Source: Marine Group III euryarchaeote CG-Epi1
Lineage (GTDB): Archaea > Thermoplasmatota > Poseidoniia > MGIII > CG-Epi1
Assembly (NCBI GenBank): GCA_001875345.1
Contig: MIZA01000025.1
Location: 1 to 53,175 of the forward strand
Length of the DNA: 53,175 nt
Direction: 5' to 3'
Position numbers and translations under genes: made by a program. The notes beneath the pieces were generated by a model. It searched no databases. It was not told the DNA's origin and saw only the letters and a program-made list of their open reading frames with translations. Below are positions 43,824 through 53,108 of this stretch, in pieces; within the stretch, counting starts at the first letter, position 1, and each line of letters starts with the position of its first letter.

Positions 43824-44573
43824 TTATTTACCTATTATGACTCTCTTAGATATTTTTTTCCATACTGCACCTTTGTCTTTGTTAGCTAAAGGATTTGCTG
43901 GACTCGGGTGCGGTATTTCTTCTATTGTTATTCCTTCAAGATTATTTTCTCTTATTGCATTTTGAGCCATCTTATTGGCGTATTTTCCAACGCCTATGAT
44001 TTTTTCTGCATTTAGCAAATTAATGATGTCAGAAAGGTATTTGTTACAAATTCTAAAAATTTCTTCAGCTGATGATTTTTTCAGTTTATCTGGAGTTATA
44101 TTTTGACCTGCAGAGTTAAACATCCATAATGGAAAGTGGTTTAAAACAAAAATATTCTTAAAAGCATTACTAGGCGGTCCGTATATATCTTCTATTAATC
44201 CCCATATTCTTTTACCTGATATTTCAGGTTTTTTACATTCCAGGCCGGTTATTCTTCTTTTGGGATGAACTTTTACAGGCTCTTTAACTTCTAAATTAGT
44301 AATATTCAAATATTTGCTGACTTTTTTAGGACAACCAAAAGGAATTCCGGTATTCCCCATTCCGTGTCCCGGATTCATTCCCATAACTATAGTTTTGGCC
44401 CCAAGCGAACCATAATTTTCCAGATATTTTTTATGTGGTTCCCATGCATAATTTAAGGGATTATAAGCAAATTCAACATTATTATTGTCCTTAATTATTT
44501 TACCCTTATAATAATCACAATTTTCTCTTAGTTTGTGAGTAATTTCTATAAGATTTGCACTCTTTAAATTCAT
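43824..44573 (-). CDS. SMUG1-type uracil-DNA glycosylase (family 3)
   Basis: A 249-residue DNA repair enzyme. It follows SMUG1 almost throughout: YNPLNYAWEPH, the catalytic GMNPG (N67) with GNTGIPFG, HPKRRITGLECKKPEISGKR (in pieces: HPKRRITGLEC and PEISGKRIWG), the uracil-pocket Asn in VLNHFPLW (N145), and the catalytic/wedge HPSPANPLANK (H222). SMUG1 removes uracil and oxidised pyrimidines from DNA. The family is best known in animals and scattered bacteria, so its presence in an archaeon is notable. CAATATATC near 44596-44604 is a TATA-like box about 27 bases upstream. Confidence 0.9.
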   Translation of the reverse strand: MNLKSANLIEITHKLRENCDYYKGKIIKDNNNVEFAYNPLNYAWEPHKKYLENYGSLGAKTIVMGMNPGHGMGNTGIPFGCPKKVSKYLNITNLEVKEPVKVHPKRRITGLECKKPEISGKRIWGLIEDIYGPPSNAFKNIFVLNHFPLWMFNSAGQNITPDKLKKSSAEEIFRICNKYLSDIINLLNAEKIIGVGKYANKMAQNAIRENNLEGITIEEIPHPSPANPLANKDKGAVWKKISKRVIIGK

Positions 44574-44610
44574 ATTTTCAAGCTCTCAAATGATTCAATA
44601 TATCTGCTGT

Positions 44611-44640
44611 ATTTAAATAAACAAACCCCTTATTAAGGGG
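44611..44640 (+). promoter_or_regulatory. TATA box and palindromic putative operator of the CARDB surface-protein gene
   Basis: ATTTAAATA (44611-44619) is followed by the perfect palindrome CCCCTTATTAAGGGG (44626-44640), placed where transcription would begin, about 25 bases after the TATA box. A palindrome overlapping the start site is a classic repressor-site position in archaea. The ATG is at 44668, so unlike most genes here this one should have a leader of roughly 25-30 bases. Confidence 0.5.
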
Positions 44641-44667
44641 CACAAGATTGGTAACATAGGCGATTTT

Positions 44668-47544
44668 ATGGTAGATAATCGAATAAGTAAAGTGTTTGTC
44701 AGTTCAGTTGCAGCTTTGTTGTTACTGTCAAGTGTTGTATTTTTGGCAGGAACTCAAGCAGATGCCTCTGATGATTTACAAATTTTAGATATTTTTGAAC
44801 CGGCCGGAACTCCACCACCACGTGAGAATGTAGAATATGACTATATTGTTAAGTGGAGGAACATTGGAGAGGATGCTTATACTGCTAAGGTAGTATTGTA
44901 CGAACCTTCCTCAGGTGGAGATTGTTCATCATCCACAGTTGCTGAAGAAACAGATGAATTTACCATGTCTCCAGGTGAAAATGGTGAAGTAACATTATCG
45001 ATTACATTCGAACAGACTGGTGAAGTTTGTATCACAGCAGCTGTGAATGAAGGCGGTAGTGACTATGGTGTTTACGAATTTTTCGTAGTTGTTGAACCTG
45101 AAACTGGAGAAGCTGACCTTTATGTTTCGCTAGACATGGAAAGCGATCAGGCAGCCCCTGGCCAAGATATTACAGTAGTTTTTGAATATGGTAATGATGG
45201 CGATGTCAGTACTCAAACACCAATTACAATTATGGCTTGGTTTGATGCAACTGGTGAATCTGATGACGGCCCATTTGTAATAGATCCTTCACCTTTAACT
45301 TTCGCATACATTAGTCCAGATCCTGCTGAAGATGAAATTCCACCGGAAAGAATGGAGTGGGAATACACAATTCCACAAGTAGAAGATGGACTTTACAAAC
45401 TAAAAGTTGAAATTGATTCAGAATCAAATAATACTGAGGATTCAGACACGAGTAACAATGTCGACAGTATAGATTTATGTGTTGGAGATTGCAGTCAGCC
45501 AGATCTTAGAGTTAAAGATGTAGGTCCTCAAACTTTGAGTAGTATTCCAGTTGAGCCTGTTGCAGGGACCACAGTTTCTTTCACTTACACCATAGAAAAC
45601 GTTGGTGAGGGAGAAGCAAGAGGAACTCCTAGTGCACCTTTACTAATGCACTTGGAGGTTATGAAGTGTCCAAATGAAGATTGTACTGGTCAAAATTGGG
45701 TAAAGGTAAATGAAAGCCGACCAATAAGACCTGCAATTCCAGGTAACGGTGGCGAATTTAATGATGACTCATTCCTTAGATTAAACTGGACTACGTCACC
45801 TCAAGATTCAGGTTTTTGGAATGTTCGTGTTTTCGTCGATGGTGAAGAATCCATTGAAGAAACAAATGAAACCAATAACAGGGACTTTGCCAGCAGTTGG
45901 TTCAGAGTTAAGAGTAGTTATCTTGAATTAAAGGAGCAGAGACCAGATCTAATAGTAGCAAATATTGATGAGGGTAGCGATATCGTTTATGATAACGAGG
46001 TAACAACGATTGAGGTTGCCGTGACGCAATCAGATCTTGCAGATAGCGTTGCTAACGATGTCAAAGTTTACCTTAGAGTAGAAGACCCAGAAGGTGGAGC
46101 AGTTGATTGGTTCCAAATTGATGAAGGAAAAACAGTAGGTCTGAACGGTGAAACTACATTTTATGAGTATGATTGGTCTCCTACTAAGTTAGGAAGCTAT
46201 GGAATTAGTGCCTATGTTGATAGAAATGATGACATTTTAGAATGGAATGAAGACAACAATGAGTTTGAAGATAAAGTAATTACAGTTTATGAGAAGCTTC
46301 CAGATCTTCAAATTACTTCAGTTGACATATCTCCGGTTAATGATGAAGGATACGCTATGGTTGGAGTTAACAGTGAAATTACGGCCACAATTGCTAACTT
46401 AGGTGTCAGAAATATGACAGATAGTGAGGGAACAAAGCTAGAAGTTACATTCTACACGTCATCACCTTTTACATCCAAATTGGCCACAATTAATGTTGAT
46501 AAAGCATTAGACATGGGTGAAACAACAGATGTTAGCATTCCATTTAAATTCTTAGAAAATGCAGCTTACAGATTTATTGTTAAGGTTGATGAGAGTCAGG
46601 AAATTGACGAGGGAACCGGTGGTCCTGAATTGAATAATGAAGCAGTTAAAAATTCATATGCAGTCAGTTCGGTTGATGCTTATGTTTCCGATATGACGGT
46701 TGATGTTGGAGATGGTCTGGCTGGAAAAGAATGTCCAGTATCCTTCGAAGTAGGTGTAGCTAACATTCCTGAAGGAGGAACTTACAGACTTCATTTCAAT
46801 GTTTCAGTTGATGGTACATTTGGATGGGGTGAAGTATTAGGCTTAGCCACACAAAACTCTACCGGATTTTATCCATTCGGCACAGGATATTCAGTCAGTG
46901 GTCAATATGGATATATTGATTTTAACACTACATACAGCAATCAAACTGTTGTCATACCTTGGATTCCTAACAAAGATAGGACAGATACATACAATGTTTC
47001 AGTAAAAGTAAGCAGTTCTATTAACGTAGACGAAAATAATGATATGTCATATGTTAATAAATTGTCAATTGCAAAGTTAACTACTAATTTAGTAGTAGAT
47101 GCTATCAAAGTAACAGAATCAGATGGTTCAGCTACGATTAAAGTTACTGTTGGATATCCTCAAGGAGAGCAATCTGAGCTTGACGTTGACGTGGCAATGC
47201 ATGTTTACAAAGCATCTGATTATACTAACGGTAATCCTCCAGTTGATACATTAACAGTCAAAAGTATTGAAGGGCTTATTCGCGGAGATTCTAGGTCAGT
47301 CTCATTCACTTGGGCAGTTAACGATGGTAGTTACATTTTTGTAGCAATTATTGATCCCGAAGACTCAATTAAAGAAGTAGATGAATCAGATAATACATTC
47401 CCTTCAAAGGAAGAGACATTTGGTGCATCTAATACGGCCAATCTTGATGAAGAAGAAGAAGAAGATGGTCTTTTACCAGCACCTTCTCTTGCTGCAGCTT
47501 TGGCAATATTTGGTATGGTCGCATTAATCCGTAGAAGAATTTAA
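44668..47544 (+). CDS. Large CARDB-repeat surface protein with C-terminal sorting-like tail
   Basis: A 958-residue exported protein. The signal peptide covers about 1-34 (cleavage near ADAS). The mature chain is a row of CARDB Ig-like domains (about six or seven), each with an N-x-G plus later EWNEDNNEF- or EETNETNN-type turn. The C-terminus is an acidic stretch, then LLPAPSLAAALAIFGMVALIRRR: a short Pro motif, a single membrane helix and an Arg cluster. That layout resembles archaeal C-terminal sorting and lipid-anchor tails such as PGF-CTERM, although the motif differs. It is likely an abundant cell-surface protein. It overlaps the GPN GTPase gene by one base. Confidence 0.85.
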   Translation: MVDNRISKVFVSSVAALLLLSSVVFLAGTQADASDDLQILDIFEPAGTPPPRENVEYDYIVKWRNIGEDAYTAKVVLYEPSSGGDCSSSTVAEETDEFTMSPGENGEVTLSITFEQTGEVCITAAVNEGGSDYGVYEFFVVVEPETGEADLYVSLDMESDQAAPGQDITVVFEYGNDGDVSTQTPITIMAWFDATGESDDGPFVIDPSPLTFAYISPDPAEDEIPPERMEWEYTIPQVEDGLYKLKVEIDSESNNTEDSDTSNNVDSIDLCVGDCSQPDLRVKDVGPQTLSSIPVEPVAGTTVSFTYTIENVGEGEARGTPSAPLLMHLEVMKCPNEDCTGQNWVKVNESRPIRPAIPGNGGEFNDDSFLRLNWTTSPQDSGFWNVRVFVDGEESIEETNETNNRDFASSWFRVKSSYLELKEQRPDLIVANIDEGSDIVYDNEVTTIEVAVTQSDLADSVANDVKVYLRVEDPEGGAVDWFQIDEGKTVGLNGETTFYEYDWSPTKLGSYGISAYVDRNDDILEWNEDNNEFEDKVITVYEKLPDLQITSVDISPVNDEGYAMVGVNSEITATIANLGVRNMTDSEGTKLEVTFYTSSPFTSKLATINVDKALDMGETTDVSIPFKFLENAAYRFIVKVDESQEIDEGTGGPELNNEAVKNSYAVSSVDAYVSDMTVDVGDGLAGKECPVSFEVGVANIPEGGTYRLHFNVSVDGTFGWGEVLGLATQNSTGFYPFGTGYSVSGQYGYIDFNTTYSNQTVVIPWIPNKDRTDTYNVSVKVSSSINVDENNDMSYVNKLSIAKLTTNLVVDAIKVTESDGSATIKVTVGYPQGEQSELDVDVAMHVYKASDYTNGNPPVDTLTVKSIEGLIRGDSRSVSFTWAVNDGSYIFVAIIDPEDSIKEVDESDNTFPSKEETFGASNTANLDEEEEEDGLLPAPSLAAALAIFGMVALIRRRI

Positions 47545-48323
47545 TGGATCACACAGCCCTTCTTTACTTCGTAGGTCCAGCTGGAGCTGGCAAATCTACC
47601 TTAGTGGCTACCCTACAGGAATGGATGCAGCACTACAGATACGATGGAGTTGCAATTAATCTGGATCCTGGCTCTGAAACTGTAGCATATGAAGCTGCAA
47701 TTGATGTTAGAGAAAAATTTACAGTTTCTCAAATAATGGAAGAATATAGTTTGGGTCCAAATGGTGCCCAAGTTGTCTGTGCAGATTTACTAGCGGTTGA
47801 GCTTGACTGGATTAAAGAACAAGTTGATGAAATAAACTGTGATTATTTTCTTGTCGACACTCCTGGCCAAACTGAATTATTTCTTTACAGGGAAGCTTCA
47901 AAAGTATTGGTAGAAAATGTTTCCCCTAGAGCCGGTATTGTTTTACTCTTAGATCCATTACTTTCTAGGACTCCAGATGGCTTTGTAACCCAGCTTTTAC
48001 TTGCATCAGCAGCACATCTAAGATTTCCTATTCCCATGTTTCCAGTATTGACTAAGTGTGATCTACTTAAACCAGAAGAAGTAGATAATGTGCGCGAATG
48101 GGCCGCAAATTTGGACAAGTTGGCAATGGATATGCCTAACTTGTCTGGTATGAGTGGAGTGTTATCTTCCGAACTTTTAAAAGTTTTACAAGTTCTAGCC
48201 TTAGAATCGAATTTATTAGCAGTGTCTTCTAAAGAAGGTGAAGGAATGGATGATCTTTACTCTATTGTCCAATCTACATTTGCTGGTGGAGATGATTTAG
48301 AGGCACACACAGATTCAAATTAG
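47544..48323 (+). CDS. GPN-loop GTPase
   Basis: A 259-residue P-loop GTPase. Walker A is GPAGAGKST (11-19), the diagnostic Gly-Pro-Asn loop is LGPNGA (70-75), the G3 region has DTPGQTE, and G4 is LTKCD. Archaeal GPN proteins are homodimeric. Their eukaryotic relatives assemble RNA polymerase II, but the archaeal role is not known. The ATG overlaps the CARDB gene stop by one base, an odd pairing of a cytoplasmic GTPase with a surface protein. Confidence 0.92.
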   Translation: MDHTALLYFVGPAGAGKSTLVATLQEWMQHYRYDGVAINLDPGSETVAYEAAIDVREKFTVSQIMEEYSLGPNGAQVVCADLLAVELDWIKEQVDEINCDYFLVDTPGQTELFLYREASKVLVENVSPRAGIVLLLDPLLSRTPDGFVTQLLLASAAHLRFPIPMFPVLTKCDLLKPEEVDNVREWAANLDKLAMDMPNLSGMSGVLSSELLKVLQVLALESNLLAVSSKEGEGMDDLYSIVQSTFAGGDDLEAHTDSN

Positions 48324-48362
48324 TGACTATTATTAATACAGGTATTTTTATTGTAAACTAGA

Positions 48363-49097
48363 ATGTCAGATGAAGTGCCATTAATTGTAGAGAGAGATGG
48401 AGAAGCATTGATGCTTAGTCTCAATAATACTCAGAAAAAAAATGCCTTAACTTCGGAAATGATGGGCGCCTTAAGTGGAATATTGGGAGATGTAAAAAAT
48501 TACGATGGCCTCCGTGTCATAGTTATCAAGGGTAATGGCTCTGTTTTTTGTTCAGGAGCAGACATAAATACGTGGAATCCAGAAGAATTACAAGAGTTAT
48601 TATTTTCACTTTCAGATTGCCCAGTTCCGACTATTGCACATGTACATGGAGTGTGCTTTGGAGGGGGAATGGGTTTAGCCTCAGCGTGTGATTTTGTTAT
48701 AGCAGAAGAAGGCACGAAGTTTGGTTTCCCTGAAGTGAAAATTGGCATGATTCCAGCAGTTATCTCACCTTATGTTTCTAGAAAAATGAGTATAAGTCGC
48801 ATGAGAGAGTTATTTATTACTGGCGAAAGTTTTGGAATCAGGCAAGCGTATGATTTTGGTTTTTTATATACTTTGGACTCAGACATAGAAAAATTAATGG
48901 CCAAAATTCGTAAGGGCGCACCCCTTGCTCAAAGTTTTATCAAGAAATTGTTATCTGAAGAAGTAGACAAGGATTACATTGATGAAAGAGATTCTCACTT
49001 AGCAGAATTAATTACTCAAATTAGAGAAGGTTCAGAAGGTCAGGAAGGAATGGCCGCTTTTTTGCAAAAGCGTCCCCCCTCATGGAGTAAAGAATGA
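48363..49097 (+). CDS. liuC: Methylglutaconyl-CoA hydratase-like enoyl-CoA hydratase
   Basis: A 244-residue crotonase-fold enzyme. The oxyanion-hole segments are FCSGADI and HGVCFGGGMGLASACD, followed by FGFPEVKIGMIPAVISPYV. The last motif is the form seen in bacterial LiuC, where the Glu in PEV is catalytic. With the three carboxylase genes that follow it would hydrate 3-methylglutaconyl-CoA in leucine breakdown. A TATA-like CTATTATTAATA lies at 48327-48338. Its stop overlaps the next gene by 4 bases (ATGA). Confidence 0.85.
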   Translation: MSDEVPLIVERDGEALMLSLNNTQKKNALTSEMMGALSGILGDVKNYDGLRVIVIKGNGSVFCSGADINTWNPEELQELLFSLSDCPVPTIAHVHGVCFGGGMGLASACDFVIAEEGTKFGFPEVKIGMIPAVISPYVSRKMSISRMRELFITGESFGIRQAYDFGFLYTLDSDIEKLMAKIRKGAPLAQSFIKKLLSEEVDKDYIDERDSHLAELITQIREGSEGQEGMAAFLQKRPPSWSKE

Positions 49098-50572
49098 TTA
49101 AGAAAATTCTGGTTGCCAATAGAGGTGAAATAGCTTGCAGAGTCATACGTGCTTGTAAAGAGATGTCAATCAAATCAGTTTCAGTATATTCAGATGTAGA
49201 TGTTAATTCGCCGCATGTCAGCATGGCAGATGAGGCAGTCTGTATAGGTCCTGCAAATCCCTCTGAAAGTTACCTTAATTTTGATAAAATAATTGATGCA
49301 GCTAAATCAACATCTTCAGATGCGATTCATCCAGGATATGGCTTTCTATCTGAGAATGGAGATTTTGCTCAGCATGTTATTGATTCAGATTTAATATTCA
49401 TAGGACCTAGTCCAGAGACTATCAAAGTTATGGGAGATAAGGCCGAATCTAAGAAAATGATGGATGAGGCTGGAGTACCAACAATACCTGGGCATGATGG
49501 AGAGCTTAGTGGCAATATTGATTCTATCGCAAAAAATATAGGTTTTCCTTTAATGGTAAAGGCTGCAGCTGGCGGCGGTGGGAAAGGCATGAGAGCTGTA
49601 TACAAGCCTGAAGAGTTATCGGGAGCTATTGAATCAGCCAGTAATGAGGCGCGTAATTCATTTGGTAATGATACATTGATTTTAGAGCGTTTCTTGGATA
49701 AACCGAGGCACATAGAGGTGCAAATTTTAGGAGATCAAAAAGGAAATATTATACATCTTTTTGAAAGAGAATGTACTATTCAACGGAGACATCAGAAGAT
49801 AATTGAAGAATCTCCTTCGTCAGCAATAACTAATAAACTTAGGAAACAAATGGGAGAGGCTGCAATTAAAGCAGCAGAAGTAACAAACTATCATAGTACA
49901 GGTACTGTTGAATTTCTGTATCAAGATGGTGAGTTTTTCTTCTTAGAAATGAATACGAGATTGCAAGTAGAGCATGGTGTTACTGAGATGGTTTGTGGGG
50001 TAGACTTAGTTAAATGGCAAATCCGTATTGCTAATGGTGAAGAATTAACATTATCTCAGAAGGACATCAAACAAAGAGGACATTCAATTGAATGCAGGAT
50101 ATATGCTGAAGACCCTTCACGAAATTTTTTACCTACACCAGGGTTTGTTAGGAAGTTAAATCTTCCAATAGGTCCAGGAATTAGGAACGATGTGGGTATC
50201 ATTGAAGGTCAAGAAGTTTCGAGTTCATATGATCCTCTTTTATCAAAATTAGTTGTCTGGGATTCTAACAGGGCTGATGCAATAGATAAGATGAATTATG
50301 CTTTAGGTAATTTCGTTGTACTTGGGCTGATAACAAATCAGCCATTTTTGAAGGAAGTAATATCTAATGAAGAATTCGTAAAAGGTAATTTTGATACTAA
50401 TTTTATATCAGAGAATTTTGCAGATTGGAAGCTTGAAGATATCCCTCTAGAAGCTATAGCCAGTGCACTGTTATCTTCAAAAAGTTCATCATCAGCAGTT
50501 GTATCTAAAGATTCCAATACAGTCGTCTCATCTCCATGGAATCAAAAAGGACACTGGAGGCAAGGTCTGTAA
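49094..50572 (+). CDS. Biotin carboxylase subunit of an acyl-CoA carboxylase
   Basis: A 492-residue ATP-grasp biotin carboxylase. It starts with ILVANRGEIACRVIRAC, and the ATP loop is KAAAGGGGKGMR. The bicarbonate/biotin site has RECTIQRRHQK and FLEMNTRLQVEH. It loads CO2 on the biotin of the carrier subunit. It lacks the fused biotinyl domain of bacterial MccA; that domain is a separate gene here. It lies between liuC and the carrier, overlapping both (ATGA, TAATG), and pairs with the methylcrotonyl-CoA-type carboxyltransferase at the end of the operon. Confidence 0.93.
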   Translation: MIKKILVANRGEIACRVIRACKEMSIKSVSVYSDVDVNSPHVSMADEAVCIGPANPSESYLNFDKIIDAAKSTSSDAIHPGYGFLSENGDFAQHVIDSDLIFIGPSPETIKVMGDKAESKKMMDEAGVPTIPGHDGELSGNIDSIAKNIGFPLMVKAAAGGGGKGMRAVYKPEELSGAIESASNEARNSFGNDTLILERFLDKPRHIEVQILGDQKGNIIHLFERECTIQRRHQKIIEESPSSAITNKLRKQMGEAAIKAAEVTNYHSTGTVEFLYQDGEFFFLEMNTRLQVEHGVTEMVCGVDLVKWQIRIANGEELTLSQKDIKQRGHSIECRIYAEDPSRNFLPTPGFVRKLNLPIGPGIRNDVGIIEGQEVSSSYDPLLSKLVVWDSNRADAIDKMNYALGNFVVLGLITNQPFLKEVISNEEFVKGNFDTNFISENFADWKLEDIPLEAIASALLSSKSSSSAVVSKDSNTVVSSPWNQKGHWRQGL

Positions 50573-51066
50573 TGAGCGAAAGACTTACTCTTGGTGATAA
50601 ATCTTTTGATGTAAAATTGAGAAGGTCTGGTGACAATTTTACGCTTATCATTGGAGATGATGAATTCCAAGGTTCATATTCTAAAACATTGGACGGAGGA
50701 ATAAATGTAAAGTTTGGTTCTTCAAATTCAATCTGTTATTCAGAAAAGAATCTGGATGAGGTGTATGTTTTTGCTAACGGTAAGAATTATTTTTTCAAGC
50801 ATAGTAAGATTCGATTTGATTCTGTAGATCAAGAAGAAATTAGCGAGGATAGAGTAATGAGTCCTATTACTGGTAAATTATTGGATAGTAAAGAAGCTAA
50901 AGGTAATTCAGTGTCTAAGGGAGATGTCGTCTTGGTTCTTGAAGCTATGAAGATGGAGCATAGATTAACTGCGCCTCGAGATGGTAAAATATCAAGAATG
51001 ACAGAAGTAGAAGTCGGCGGTCAAGTTAAAGAAGGTGATTTTATGTTCGAGTTGGAGGACGAATGA
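50572..51066 (+). CDS. Biotin carboxyl carrier protein
   Basis: A 164-residue protein from ATG at 50572, which overlaps the biotin carboxylase stop by one base. The open frame could reach back to 50536, but that start lies inside the carboxylase gene and adds unconserved residues. The N-terminal half is a beta-rich linker domain that probably contacts the carboxylase. The C-terminal biotinyl domain carries LEAMKMEH with the biotinylated K127. The next gene begins inside its stop codon region (ATGA). Confidence 0.9.
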   Translation: MSERLTLGDKSFDVKLRRSGDNFTLIIGDDEFQGSYSKTLDGGINVKFGSSNSICYSEKNLDEVYVFANGKNYFFKHSKIRFDSVDQEEISEDRVMSPITGKLLDSKEAKGNSVSKGDVVLVLEAMKMEHRLTAPRDGKISRMTEVEVGGQVKEGDFMFELEDE

Positions 51067-52670
51067 GTACACTAAAGAGTAATCACAACTCAAGTAGTGA
51101 GGAATCATTGCTAAATTTAGAGCATAATAAGAAATTAGTCCAAGATTTAAAAAATAAAATTTCTGAAATCAGCAAAGGAGGTAAAGAGGCAGCTGTAAAG
51201 AAGCATCAAGAGAGAGGAAAATTATTAGTCAGAGATAGAATAGACCTACTAATTGATTCGGATACTCCTTTTTTAGAATTGTCAACCTTAGCAGCGATTG
51301 GTATGTATGATAATGAGGTTCCTTCAGCAGGAATAGTTACCGGAATTGGAGTAGTGCATGGTCGAGAAGTAATGATTATTGGCAATGATGCTACAGTTAA
51401 GGGCGGAACTTATTTCCCATTAACAGTAAAGAAGCATCTGCGAGCACAAGAAATAGCTCAAGAAAATAATCTTCCTTGTATTTATTTAGTTGATTCAGGA
51501 GGTGCTTTTCTCCCGATGCAGGATGAAGTTTTCCCAGATAAAGAACATTTTGGAAGAATATTTTACAATCAAGCCCAAATGTCTGCTCTTGGAATTCCTC
51601 AGATTGCTGTGGTCATGGGTTCATGTACAGCAGGTGGAGCTTATGTTCCAGCAATGTCAGATGAAACTATAATTGTTAAAGAGCAAGGAACTATTTTTTT
51701 AGGTGGTCCGCCGCTTGTAAAAGCTGCAACTGGAGAGGTAGTATCTTCACAAGATTTGGGCGGTGCAGAAGTCCATACAAGGAAAAGTGGTGTAGCCGAT
51801 CATTATGCCCTAAATGATTCACATGCTCTGGAAATTGCAAGAGATATTATTTTTAATTTGAATAGAGAACCTAAGACTAATATATCAATAAGTGAACCTG
51901 AAGAGCCAATCTTCAATCCTGAGGAATTATATGAAATAATTCCAAAAGATTCTAGAAAGCCCTACGACGTTAGAGAAATTATTGCCCGGCTAGTAGATTC
52001 TTCTAAGTTTCATGAATTTAAAGCTAACTATGGAACAACTGTAGTTTGCGGATTCTCTAAAATTATGGGATACCCCGTAGGAATTATAGCCAATAATGGG
52101 GTGTTATTTTCTGAGTCCTCATTAAAAGCAACACATTTCATTGAAATGTGCTGCCAACGTAAAGTACCACTTGTATTTTTACAAAATATTGTTGGCTTTA
52201 TGGTAGGTAAAGACTACGAAGCTGGTGGAATTGCTAAAGCAGGTGCAAAAATGGTGATGGCCGTTTCTAATGCCAATGTTCCTAAGTTCACAGTAGTTAT
52301 TGGAGGATCTTTTGGTGCAGGAAATTATGGAATGTGCGGCCGTGCATATCAACCCAGACAAATGTGGATGTGGCCAAATTCGAGAATTTCAGTAATGGGT
52401 GGAGAACAAGCAGCAGATGTTCTATCAACAATTAAGAAAGACCAAGTTGAATCCTCAGGTTCTAAGTTAAGCCAAAAAGATATAGATGCTATACGAAATC
52501 CTATTTTGGAAAAGTATGAGAATGAAGGAAATCCGTATTATTCAACTTCAAGATTATGGGATGATGGTGTAATAGATCCTCTAGATACTCGGATGATTCT
52601 TGCACTTGGCTTATCTACTGCAATGAATAAGAACGTTGAAAAAACTAATTTCGGCGTTTTTAGAATGTAA
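51063..52670 (+). CDS. liuB: Methylcrotonyl-CoA carboxylase carboxyltransferase subunit
   Basis: A 535-residue crotonase-like carboxyltransferase. The signature [61 protein letters not shown] and [14 protein letters not shown] are those of methylcrotonyl-CoA carboxylase beta rather than propionyl-CoA carboxylase. It carboxylates 3-methylcrotonyl-CoA in leucine degradation; geranyl-CoA carboxylase is a less likely alternative. It closes the liuC-BC-BCCP-liuB operon. Isovaleryl-CoA dehydrogenase and HMG-CoA lyase are not in the window. Confidence 0.93.
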   Translation: MSTLKSNHNSSSEESLLNLEHNKKLVQDLKNKISEISKGGKEAAVKKHQERGKLLVRDRIDLLIDSDTPFLELSTLAAIGMYDNEVPSAGIVTGIGVVHGREVMIIGNDATVKGGTYFPLTVKKHLRAQEIAQENNLPCIYLVDSGGAFLPMQDEVFPDKEHFGRIFYNQAQMSALGIPQIAVVMGSCTAGGAYVPAMSDETIIVKEQGTIFLGGPPLVKAATGEVVSSQDLGGAEVHTRKSGVADHYALNDSHALEIARDIIFNLNREPKTNISISEPEEPIFNPEELYEIIPKDSRKPYDVREIIARLVDSSKFHEFKANYGTTVVCGFSKIMGYPVGIIANNGVLFSESSLKATHFIEMCCQRKVPLVFLQNIVGFMVGKDYEAGGIAKAGAKMVMAVSNANVPKFTVVIGGSFGAGNYGMCGRAYQPRQMWMWPNSRISVMGGEQAADVLSTIKKDQVESSGSKLSQKDIDAIRNPILEKYENEGNPYYSTSRLWDDGVIDPLDTRMILALGLSTAMNKNVEKTNFGVFRM

Positions 52671-52710
52671 TTAGATTAAACCTTAAATATCAGCTCAATT
52701 TGAATATAAT

Positions 52711-52881
52711 ATGGAAGAATCAATTTGCCGTATCGAGCTTGAAACCGAAGATAAAACGTTCATAGCAAAAGTTCAAACAGATATGGGGGGGCCACGTGAG
52801 TATCGTAGTAAGAGATTTGATGGTCTGTTGAATCAAGTAATGAGTGAGCTTCAAGCTGAATTTGAACCTGATTTTGAATGA
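52711..52881 (+). CDS. Small acidic protein, 56 residues, unknown
   Basis: The frame from ATG 52711 to TGA 52881 encodes an acidic 56-residue protein. It has an alternating beta-like start (ICRIELETEDKTFIAKV) and a helical, acidic end (GLLNQVMSELQAEF). CTTAAATAT (52682-52690) is a TATA-like box about 25 bases upstream, and its stop overlaps the next ATG (ATGA). Both support a real gene despite the small size. No family is recognised. Confidence 0.6.
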   Translation: MEESICRIELETEDKTFIAKVQTDMGGPREYRSKRFDGLLNQVMSELQAEFEPDFE

Positions 52882-53075
52882 ATTTTTATCCTTTAATTGG
52901 AATTGGAATTGGTGCTTTTTTAAGTTATTACATCTTAAAGATGTTGGCAAAGAGAATGAAAAGAGATATGCCGGGTTTAGGAGAATTGATGTATCCAATG
53001 CATCATACAGATTCAAGAAAAGATAAGATTAATCAGAGAAAAGCTAAGCTTGCAGAAAAGAAAGGTAAGCATTAA
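52878..53075 (+). CDS. Small membrane protein with basic tail, unknown
   Basis: A 65-residue protein with one N-terminal hydrophobic helix (about 4-24) and a strongly basic C-terminal half (KRMKRD and RKDKINQRKAKLAEKKGKH). The orientation should be outside-to-inside, with the basic part in the cytoplasm, where it could contact RNA, ribosomes or lipid head groups (inference). Its ATG overlaps the stop of the 56-residue gene, so the two are probably co-translated. Confidence 0.55.
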   Translation: MNFYPLIGIGIGAFLSYYILKMLAKRMKRDMPGLGELMYPMHHTDSRKDKINQRKAKLAEKKGKH

Positions 53076-53108
53076 ATGCAGACTTAAGTTGTTAAGCTTA
53101 GGTGTAAA

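Noticed and set aside
50536-50571. Upstream start for the biotin carrier protein
   Set aside because: It lies inside the biotin carboxylase gene; the ATG at 50572 in the TAATG overlap matches the operon's pattern.
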